A DNA stretch of 8,024 nucleotides from a bacterium (GTDB lineage Bacteria; Bacteroidota; Bacteroidia; B-17B0; Aurantibacillaceae), in NCBI GenBank assembly GCA_027364695.1, contig DAHXOV010000280.1, positions 1 through 8,024 of the forward strand. Direction: 5' to 3'. Position 1 is the first letter of the stretch; the number at the start of each line of letters is the position of its first letter. The position numbers and the translations under genes are program-made. Below the pieces are notes generated by a model. It ran no database searches and was not told the origin of the DNA. It saw nothing but the letters and a program-made list of their open reading frames with translations. Below, one piece after another: positions 1 to 5,982 of this stretch.

Positions 1-1
1 C

Positions 2-40
2 CCTAACGCCCTCAAAGCAGCAGAAAATCTAATATATTAA
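2..40 (+). CDS. Possible 3' end of an upstream gene (partial)
   Basis: Reading from base 2, an open frame encodes PNALKAAENLIY and stops at TAA 38-40. Its codons (GCC, CTC, ATA, CTA) resemble those of the three genes that follow, and the short peptide looks helical, so this may be the C-terminus of a gene just upstream, possibly in the same operon. A second frame from base 3 (LTPSKQQKI, stop at 30-32) cannot be excluded. Twelve codons are far too few to identify a product. If this is a gene tail, it is the place to look for the missing nuclease partner of the condensin operon. Confidence 0.3.
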   Translation, partial: PNALKAAENLIY

Positions 41-166
41 AAGTATCTATACCAACAGAAATGTGGAATAAATTGTTGATTATTTTATATTTTGTGGATA
101 TTAAACCACCTTTCTTCCTTTCTATTCTTATTACCTTTACAAGCCAAAAAAATCAATAGGCTTCCT
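41..166 (+). other. T-rich leader before the condensin operon
   Basis: This stretch has no convincing gene. It contains a pyrimidine-rich run at about 109-138 that differs from the A-rich, purine-heavy coding DNA that begins at 167. A -7-like TATATTTT lies at 86-93 (Bacteroidota consensus TAnnTTTG, one mismatch), but no TTG element is suitably spaced upstream, so I do not call a promoter. No strong Shine-Dalgarno sequence precedes the ATG at 167, which is normal for Bacteroidota. The transcript may start here or come through from the upstream gene. Confidence 0.4.
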
Positions 167-1399
167 ATGCAGGTCAGTATCAACGATATTATATCTACCC
201 TTTATTATTCACGAGAAACCATAGAATTCCTTTTTGCAAAAAAAGACAACATCAGTATCTCCGAACTCAAAAGTGAAACCAATATGAGCGATGATATGTA
301 TCACCGCTTGAAATCATTAGAAATCATTTATGAATACGAAAACACGGTGGTCTTAAACGACTCCGTTATCAATATGTTTGAAGACATTCTCCAAATAGGG
401 GAAGTTACACCAGGAATTATAGAAAACCACATCATAGAAGTAAAACGTTATCTATCCTTTTACCAAGAAACCAATCAATATAAATTCATTAGCCCACTAA
501 AAAAATATCTAAGAAGATTAGACAAAGCCATTACTCGTGAAATCATCAAACTACAAAAAAGCATTGATGACACCTACAAAAATGAAAGCAATTACAAAAT
601 TAAACTCCGCCGATTAGAAGAATACCGCGAAAAAAGAGATTCTCTCATCAATAGTATATACACCCTTCAAAATATCCTCTCAAAAAACCGCTCTACCCTA
701 TTTATATCAGGCGATAATCAACTCTATCAAATTGTCCAAACACTTAAACAGACACTTACAGAAAATCTTGATTATCTCATAGAAATTCAAACCGACATCA
801 CCGACTATATAAATAAAATTCAATACCAACTGGATGCCTATCAAAAAGTCCAGCAAGTCAAAGAACTCAAAGACAAAGGACTATTAAATTTCTCTACCAA
901 CTTCCACGAAATAATTAAAACCCTCCATCCTATCAGATTCAACGACCATAAACCACCACGAACAAAAATAGCGATGGATACGCTCTACTCTGACACAGGA
1001 CAACAATTGTGCAAAACCGTCGCAGAAAAATACAAAGTATCTCAACTGCGATACAGAACATCAGCAGGACAAATCCCTTTCAAACCAGAAGACAAAATTC
1101 TAGATCATCAAATACTCATAGATACAGAAAAACTAGTGGAAAAATTCCTGCAACAAAAAGAAAAAGATTTATTCCAGTACATCATGAATTTCAAATTTCC
1201 CCAACAAGTAGGATCACTCACACTTGAACAAAAACTATCCCTCTTCGTAGAAATACTTGTTCAATATGAAAAACAACTCTCCTTTTCGTACAAAATAAAC
1301 TATATCACCATCACCAATGAAAACAACGAAACAAAAAAGATTGGATACACTATTATTCAGTCCTTGAAAAATAAAAAACCAAACACCATTAACGTTTAA
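167..1399 (+). CDS. mksF: MukF/MksF/JetA-like kleisin subunit of an SMC complex
   Basis: This 410-residue protein is probably the kleisin that bridges the two heads of the SMC ATPase encoded two genes downstream. The N-terminal 75 or so residues (MQVSINDIIS, then SISELKSETNMSDDMYHRLK and a YENTVVLND hairpin) look like a winged helix. Residues about 90-265 are long charged helices (YKNESNYKIKLRRLEEYREK and neighbours), as expected for the MukF helical middle. The C-terminal part, about 350-400 (TLEQKLSLFVEILVQYEK, then short beta strands YITITNENNETKKIGYTII), looks like a second winged helix that would contact a head. I chose ATG 167. A longer in-frame TTG start at 92 would add 25 hydrophobic residues (MWILNHLSSFLFLLPLQ) encoded by T-rich, leader-like DNA, which does not suit a cytoplasmic kleisin. 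Recognition rests mainly on gene order, size and fold impression, since kleisins diverge strongly. Leu codons are mixed, with many CTC. Confidence 0.68.
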   Translation: MQVSINDIISTLYYSRETIEFLFAKKDNISISELKSETNMSDDMYHRLKSLEIIYEYENTVVLNDSVINMFEDILQIGEVTPGIIENHIIEVKRYLSFYQETNQYKFISPLKKYLRRLDKAITREIIKLQKSIDDTYKNESNYKIKLRRLEEYREKRDSLINSIYTLQNILSKNRSTLFISGDNQLYQIVQTLKQTLTENLDYLIEIQTDITDYINKIQYQLDAYQKVQQVKELKDKGLLNFSTNFHEIIKTLHPIRFNDHKPPRTKIAMDTLYSDTGQQLCKTVAEKYKVSQLRYRTSAGQIPFKPEDKILDHQILIDTEKLVEKFLQQKEKDLFQYIMNFKFPQQVGSLTLEQKLSLFVEILVQYEKQLSFSYKINYITITNENNETKKIGYTIIQSLKNKKPNTINV

Positions 1400-1410
1400 A
1401 TCCTCTTACT

Positions 1411-2040
1411 ATGAATATAGAAGAATTAGAACTCCCAAGACAAACACACGAAATATTCAATATCCTTGCCCGTGGACATTTTATATCCAGCAACGGAACA
1501 AAAGACGGTATGAATCGCCTATACGAAATACTCAGCGATCCCCAAAACTATGAGAAATTACAATCCTACTTCAGTGTTCTCAAATATAAAATTGAAAAAG
1601 CTAACAATTATTTTTATTTTTCTAAAACCAATGAACCTCCCAGCATCACCGAAAAAAAGCTAGAAACATTTGAAAAATACATAGATATTGTTGACTTATT
1701 CGGCAGTTTAGATAACAAAATCACCATCGGATCCCGCTTTCGCCCCTCTGAAATAGCCGAAGAATGCAGTGCCAATGTTCGCCTCAAACAAAAACTCAAC
1801 AAAATTCCCCTCTATCGTTCCGAAAATTTCCTCAATAAAATACGTGAAATAGCTGGTATGCTCGCTCGCGACTCCTTCCTGGAACTAGAAGATGAACAAA
1901 CCGAAACTTACAAAGTACTTGATGCTTATTCCTATCTCCTGGAAGTCATCAATGCCATCACCATATTTGGACAGCCACCCGCCTCCGAACACTCTATCCC
2001 ATCAAACTCCGATATTGATATCAATATCAACCCAAACTAA
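1411..2040 (+). CDS. mksE: MukE/MksE/JetB-like condensin accessory subunit
   Basis: This 209-residue protein is predicted to bind the kleisin as a dimer of winged-helix units and to modulate DNA binding and ATPase activity of the SMC complex, as MukE does. The N-terminal half carries a MukE/MksE-like pattern: LARGHFISSNGTKDGMNRLY (residues about 19-38), a helix, then a beta hairpin ANNYFYFSK. The second half (about 105-185, FRPSEIAEE, FLNKIREIAGMLARDSFLEL and a long helix) looks like another winged helix. The acidic, low-complexity tail SDIDININPN is partly encoded by a perfect DNA palindrome at 2011-2028. The start lies 11 bp after the kleisin stop codon and the ATPase gene begins 25 bp after this stop, so the three are almost surely cotranscribed. 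About 9 of 21 Leu codons are CTC. No catalytic residues are expected. The main alternative is a DUF4194-type Wadjet JetB, which is the same superfamily. Confidence 0.7.
   Translation: MNIEELELPRQTHEIFNILARGHFISSNGTKDGMNRLYEILSDPQNYEKLQSYFSVLKYKIEKANNYFYFSKTNEPPSITEKKLETFEKYIDIVDLFGSLDNKITIGSRFRPSEIAEECSANVRLKQKLNKIPLYRSENFLNKIREIAGMLARDSFLELEDEQTETYKVLDAYSYLLEVINAITIFGQPPASEHSIPSNSDIDININPN
2011..2028. repeat. 18-bp perfect palindrome at the end of mksE
   Basis: GATATTGATATCAATATC equals its own reverse complement. It lies inside the last codons of the MukE-like gene (DIDINI), 37 bp before the ATPase start. In RNA it could fold as a 7-bp AU-rich stem with an ATAT loop. In DNA it could be a dimeric operator. 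It may also be simply a by-product of the repeated Asp-Ile/Asn-Ile codons. Confidence 0.6.
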
Positions 2041-2065
2041 CTTATGAACAATAAACACTTATAAT

Positions 2066-5000
2066 ATGAGTAATCACAGAATCCTCAATAGAATCGTACT
2101 CATCAACATAGCCAATGTAAAATACACAGACATTGAACTCAATGGTAACACCTGCTTTGTAGGCGCTAATAATTATGGAAAAACATCCTTACAAAGAGCC
2201 ATTTTATTCTTTTACAGTGCCAATTCCCGCTCACTTGGCATCAGTAGTTCCCAAAAGCCTTTTGAAGAGCATTACTTCAGATTTGACAACTCTTATATTC
2301 TTTACGAAGTGACTACTGAAACCTCACCATTTTTCATCATGGTATATCGCCATAATAAACTCGTATTTAGATTTGTAGATAGCGAATACAGCCCTGATTT
2401 CTTTTTTAATGAAAATAACGAAGCCCTCAAATTTAGAGAAGTACTCGCCAACTTAGATAAAAAAAACATCTTCTACAGCAATCAAATTGATACCTTCGAA
2501 AAGTATAGAAACATCTTATACGGCACCGAAACAGACCTCAAACTCAACAAATTCTTTCTCCTCAGAGGAAACGAAAAATATCAAAACATACCAAAATCTA
2601 TCACCAATGTATTCTTAAGCTCAAAAAACAGCATTGACTCAAGATTCATTAAAGACTTTATAGCCAGCGCCATATCTAACGATAGCGACGCCATTATTTT
2701 AGAAAAAATAGAACGACAGCTAAGACAATTCTCCGAAAAATATCAGGATATCGAAAGCTTTCTAAAAAAAGAAACACAACAACTTATAGAATTCGCAGAA
2801 CACAAATATGACCAAGTACAAATTCTCAAAAATTCTCAAATAGAGGCCGCTGAAAAATTAGGTGCAACTCTCAAATACGCAGACACACAGCACAACATTC
2901 TTCTGAATACCCTACAAGAAAAAGAAAAACATTTACAACAGATTAAAGAGGATTACGAAGCCCTCAGATACTCAATAGAAGAAAGACAAAAAGACCTCAG
3001 AGAACAAATCGGCTTCTATGACGGAATGATAAGAGAAGCACAAAGAAAATTAGAAATATACAAAGAAAAAGATATTGATACACTGCTCAACAAATATCAG
3101 GAAAAACAAAAATTAGAATCACAGTTACAAGTACTTCAAAAAGAATACGAAACACTTACATCAGATGTACAAAACATAGAAGTACAATACCAATCTTTGT
3201 TAAACAACATCCAAAATGAAATACACTCTGTTACCAATAAAATCAATGCACAAATAACAGAAATCATCAATCACTACAACGAACTTATACTCCTCCAAAA
3301 AGAAGAACAAGCCAAAAGAGAAAGCACCCTCAAGCAACAATTACAGACCACCCTTTTCTCTATCAATAACGAAGTCCATCAAAAGCAAATAGAGCTCGGA
3401 CAATTTAAATCAGAAGAAAAAATATCTTCTAACATACAACCCTACGAGAAAGAAATCAAACAACTAGAACTTGAGATTACTGAAATAAAAACAAAAATAT
3501 ATACCAGCAAAAGCGAACTCGCCATTCAACAAAACCAGGTAGAGACATTACAAAAAGAATGGCAAAACATAGAAAAACAACTCCAACAAAAATTTGAACT
3601 TGCCAGCCAAAGCATACAATCTAAAATTGAACAACTCAAAAAAGAAATATTGCTAATAGATAAAAAACTCAACATACAGGAAAACGCATTATATGGATTC
3701 TTAGAAAAAAATATCCCCAATTGGCATCTTACTTTTGGAAAAATACTGGATGAAAACATACTATTCAAAAATGATCTCAACCCCCAATTGATGAGCTCCT
3801 CCAACAACACTATATTCGGTATTCAAATTGATTTAAACCAACTCCAAATCGTATCCAAATCTATCGAACAATATCAAACTGAAAAAATACAAAAACTCAA
3901 TGAAATCAAAAACCTTGAAAACCAATTCCTCCAGGAACAACAAAAGCTCCAAAACGAAAAACTCCTCAATGCCGATAAATACGGTAAACAAATTGCAGAG
4001 ATAAAAGAAGATATCAAAGTAATTCTATACGCCATAGAACTCGCAGAAAAAAAAGAAAAAAAACGCCTAATAGAACTAGAAGAATGGAAAAGCAAAGCCG
4101 CCAAAGAAACTGATACATCTCTTCAATTTATCAGAGAAAAAATTGTCATCATTGAAGAAGAACTCGCCATACTCAAAAAAAGAAAGCAAATTACAGAAAC
4201 AGAAAATGAAACCCAAATACAAAATACCATTGCCAAATCACAACAACAGATACAACATCTCAAACAACAACAGCAACAAGAGATAGAACAGCTTGAAGTA
4301 CAGAGAAAAAATACCATCAAAGAACTTAAAGAAAAAGAAGAAAAACTTCTCGCAGAAAAACAAAATATCTTCCAAAACAAAGGTGTGGACAATAAAAAAA
4401 TATCAGAAATACAAAAACAAATCTCTTCTATTCAACAACAACTCCAGGAAATTAACCAATATCAAAATATCATCTCTGACTACCTCAAGGACAAAAGAGA
4501 TCTGTTTGACAATATCCCTATCTACAAACAAAAAAAAGAAGAATATATCACTGAAAACAAGAATATTCTCCAACAATTAGAAGAAGAAACTAAGAAATAC
4601 AAGCTCACAATATCAGAAATACAAAAACAAAGAAAAGAAATAGAAGACACGCTCAGCCAATTTAACCAAGGCATTTTCTTCTTCCAAAATAATCTCAAAG
4701 AAACGCCTGTCTATAAACATTACGCGCCTATCATAGAAAATGCCGAACCCAAACCATCTAATTACAACATCACTGACCTTTGTACCCAACTTCTGAAAAA
4801 TGAATCTTACTTCAATGAAGAATACACCCAATTTCAAAGATACATCAATGAATTTGCAGGAAAATTCCGTTTAGACAATCACTTCGGCTTCTTCATCAAA
4901 CATGATGCATCTTTTAATGACTATGAAAAATTCGCACAAAACCTCCGTAACTTCATCAATGAAAATCGCATAGAAGTATCCATTACTGAAACATCTGCAC

Positions 5001-5746
5001 TCGCCACTATGATTATAGACAGCGTTGCCATCAAAATAAAAGAACTATCAGGACAAAAAGATAAAATACAACATATTGTCTCTCTTCTCGCTGAAGACTT
5101 CAAAAAAGCAGAATTTGAGGAATCTAAACTTATAGAATATATCAAAATACGTATAGAAGAATCCGACAATAAAATATACAAACTCCTTAAAAAAATACAG
5201 GAATTCAGAGATGAACACGGCATATTCTTCAACGATGGTTTATTTAATACCAATAATGAAGCCCCCAAAAAAACGCTCTCTTTACAAATCATCCGAATGC
5301 TAGACCAGCTTCGTTCTGCCATCCAAGAACAGGAACAACAAGAAATTAAATTACAAGACCTGTTTGAATTAAAATTCAACATCAAAGAAGGACTGAACGA
5401 AACAGGATGGACACACCGCATAGACAGTATTGGTTCTACAGGAACGGATATACTTGTAAAAGCCATTATTTACATTACCCTACTACACGTATTCATCAAA
5501 GAAAGTTCAGTAAAAACAAATAAAAAATTCAAAGTACATTGTATCATTGATGAAGTGGGGCAAATATCAGCACATTACCTCAAAGAACTCTTACGCTTTG
5601 CTAAATCTCGTAATATAGTAATGATCAATGGATTACCCAACAAAAGCGGACTTGAAAGCCACTACAAATATACCTATCAATTTAAAAAAGAAGAGGACAG
5701 CAGTGTAAGAGTATTCCCAAGCATCATCACAGAAGTAGAAGTATAA
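2066..5746 (+). CDS. mksB: MukB/MksB/JetC-like SMC ATPase
   Basis: This 1226-residue protein is the predicted motor of an MksBEF-type condensin: two copies form a ring whose heads bind and hydrolyse ATP to compact or extrude DNA. Seen directly: a Walker A GANNYGKT at residues 33-40 within the N-lobe (1 to about 215); long Gln/Lys/Glu-rich coiled coil, about 220-538; a globular, hinge-like insert, about 539-610 (ENALYGFLEKNIPNW, LNPQL, FGIQIDL); a second coiled coil, about 610-868; a helical C-terminal region; an ABC signature SIGSTGTD at 1121-1128; and Walker B VHCIIDE with D1162-E1163, followed by a strand IVMINGLPN that fits the switch region. The SxGSTGTD signature is characteristic of MukB/MksB/JetC-type ATPases, whereas SMC and Rad50 proteins usually have an LSGG-type signature. 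All ATPase elements needed for function are visible, so the gene looks intact. It sits last in the operon after the kleisin and MukE-like genes. No JetD/MksG nuclease gene follows. In Leu codons CTC is preferred (about 10 of 17 in the first 190 codons). The ATG at 2066 is preceded by a six-codon ORF at 2044-2064. Confidence 0.85.
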   Translation: MSNHRILNRIVLINIANVKYTDIELNGNTCFVGANNYGKTSLQRAILFFYSANSRSLGISSSQKPFEEHYFRFDNSYILYEVTTETSPFFIMVYRHNKLVFRFVDSEYSPDFFFNENNEALKFREVLANLDKKNIFYSNQIDTFEKYRNILYGTETDLKLNKFFLLRGNEKYQNIPKSITNVFLSSKNSIDSRFIKDFIASAISNDSDAIILEKIERQLRQFSEKYQDIESFLKKETQQLIEFAEHKYDQVQILKNSQIEAAEKLGATLKYADTQHNILLNTLQEKEKHLQQIKEDYEALRYSIEERQKDLREQIGFYDGMIREAQRKLEIYKEKDIDTLLNKYQEKQKLESQLQVLQKEYETLTSDVQNIEVQYQSLLNNIQNEIHSVTNKINAQITEIINHYNELILLQKEEQAKRESTLKQQLQTTLFSINNEVHQKQIELGQFKSEEKISSNIQPYEKEIKQLELEITEIKTKIYTSKSELAIQQNQVETLQKEWQNIEKQLQQKFELASQSIQSKIEQLKKEILLIDKKLNIQENALYGFLEKNIPNWHLTFGKILDENILFKNDLNPQLMSSSNNTIFGIQIDLNQLQIVSKSIEQYQTEKIQKLNEIKNLENQFLQEQQKLQNEKLLNADKYGKQIAEIKEDIKVILYAIELAEKKEKKRLIELEEWKSKAAKETDTSLQFIREKIVIIEEELAILKKRKQITETENETQIQNTIAKSQQQIQHLKQQQQQEIEQLEVQRKNTIKELKEKEEKLLAEKQNIFQNKGVDNKKISEIQKQISSIQQQLQEINQYQNIISDYLKDKRDLFDNIPIYKQKKEEYITENKNILQQLEEETKKYKLTISEIQKQRKEIEDTLSQFNQGIFFFQNNLKETPVYKHYAPIIENAEPKPSNYNITDLCTQLLKNESYFNEEYTQFQRYINEFAGKFRLDNHFGFFIKHDASFNDYEKFAQNLRNFINENRIEVSITETSALATMIIDSVAIKIKELSGQKDKIQHIVSLLAEDFKKAEFEESKLIEYIKIRIEESDNKIYKLLKKIQEFRDEHGIFFNDGLFNTNNEAPKKTLSLQIIRMLDQLRSAIQEQEQQEIKLQDLFELKFNIKEGLNETGWTHRIDSIGSTGTDILVKAIIYITLLHVFIKESSVKTNKKFKVHCIIDEVGQISAHYLKELLRFAKSRNIVMINGLPNKSGLESHYKYTYQFKKEEDSSVRVFPSIITEVEV
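4399..4421 (+). repeat. 23-bp direct repeat inside mksB, copy 1
   Basis: This 23-bp segment recurs exactly at 4609-4631, 210 bp downstream. Both copies encode ISEIQKQ in the same frame (residues 779-785 here). The spacing equals 70 residues, or ten heptads, within the second coiled-coil arm. Confidence 0.75.
4609..4631 (+). repeat. 23-bp direct repeat inside mksB, copy 2
   Basis: Exact second copy of the segment at 4399-4421, encoding ISEIQKQ at residues 849-855. The residues after the two copies differ (ISSIQQQLQEINQ versus RKEIEDTLSQFNQ), so any ancestral duplication has otherwise decayed. Confidence 0.75.
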
Positions 5747-5982
5747 ACGTTTTCTATATGAAATAAAAAACTTTATCCCTACCAAGACATATTTATTCAT
5801 ACTCCACAAATATGCTATTTCAAAACAATCTGTCCTTATTCCCCTTTCATGCATGAAAAAATTATTACTTATCCATTTTATCTATGAAACTTCTTAGTGC
5901 CTAAATGTTCGCTATTCATATATTTTACTTGTATCATCCATATCCATTTTAATTTTATTATTTTCGCCCAATCATTTAGTGA
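5747..5982. other. Intergenic region between the condensin operon and surA
   Basis: This 236-bp, AT-rich stretch holds no credible gene: the open frames on the + strand are tiny (14 codons from 5812, 12 codons from 5849). It contains a 14-bp perfect palindrome at 5845-5858 and two copies of TATCCATTTTA (5870-5880 and 5941-5951). Two -7-like boxes with one mismatch to TAnnTTTG are visible, TATATTTT at 5919-5926 and TATTTTCG at 5959-5966. Neither has a TTG at suitable spacing. No GC-rich hairpin with a T tract follows the ATPase stop. The surA promoter most likely lies here, but I cannot place it. Confidence 0.5.
5845..5858. repeat. 14-bp perfect palindrome upstream of surA
   Basis: TTTCATGCATGAAA is a perfect dyad with no spacer, about 125 bp before the surA start. 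It lacks a loop, so it is not a good RNA hairpin. A dimeric regulator site is possible, but a palindrome of this length is expected about once by chance in a window this size and composition. Confidence 0.4.

Noticed and set aside
86..94. Bacteroidota-like -7 element before the condensin operon
   Set aside because: TATATTTT matches TAnnTTTG with one mismatch, but the nearest TTG triplets (73-75, 76-78) are much too close to serve as the -33 element.
61..159. 32-codon ORF from ATG 61 (MWNKLLIILYFV...)
   Set aside because: It ends just before the kleisin start, has no recognisable family, and its hydrophobic look follows from T-rich leader DNA.
92..166. TTG start at 92 extending the kleisin by 25 residues
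   Set aside because: The added residues are hydrophobic and encoded by T-rich, pyrimidine-rich DNA unlike the gene itself. ATG 167 gives a natural N-terminus for a cytoplasmic winged-helix protein.
4240..4310. CAA/CAG-rich tract as a possible microsatellite
   Set aside because: It encodes a Gln-rich coiled-coil stretch with mixed codons and is not a regular tandem array.
4293..4580. 95-codon + strand frame of Lys/Asn-rich sequence within the ATPase gene
   Set aside because: It is a frame-shifted reading of A-rich coiled-coil DNA, low in complexity and fully inside the real gene.
4921..5466. 181-codon open frame on the minus strand inside the ATPase gene
   Set aside because: It is a Ser/Ile/Cys-rich antisense shadow of the well-supported ATPase C-terminal region, with no recognisable domain.
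5747..5800. Terminator after the ATPase gene
   Set aside because: No stem-loop followed by a T run could be found; the sequence is simply AT-rich.
5919..5966. -7-like boxes TATATTTT (5919-5926) and TATTTTCG (5959-5966) before surA
   Set aside because: Each has one mismatch and no TTG at 19-23 bp spacing; such matches are common in AT-rich DNA.
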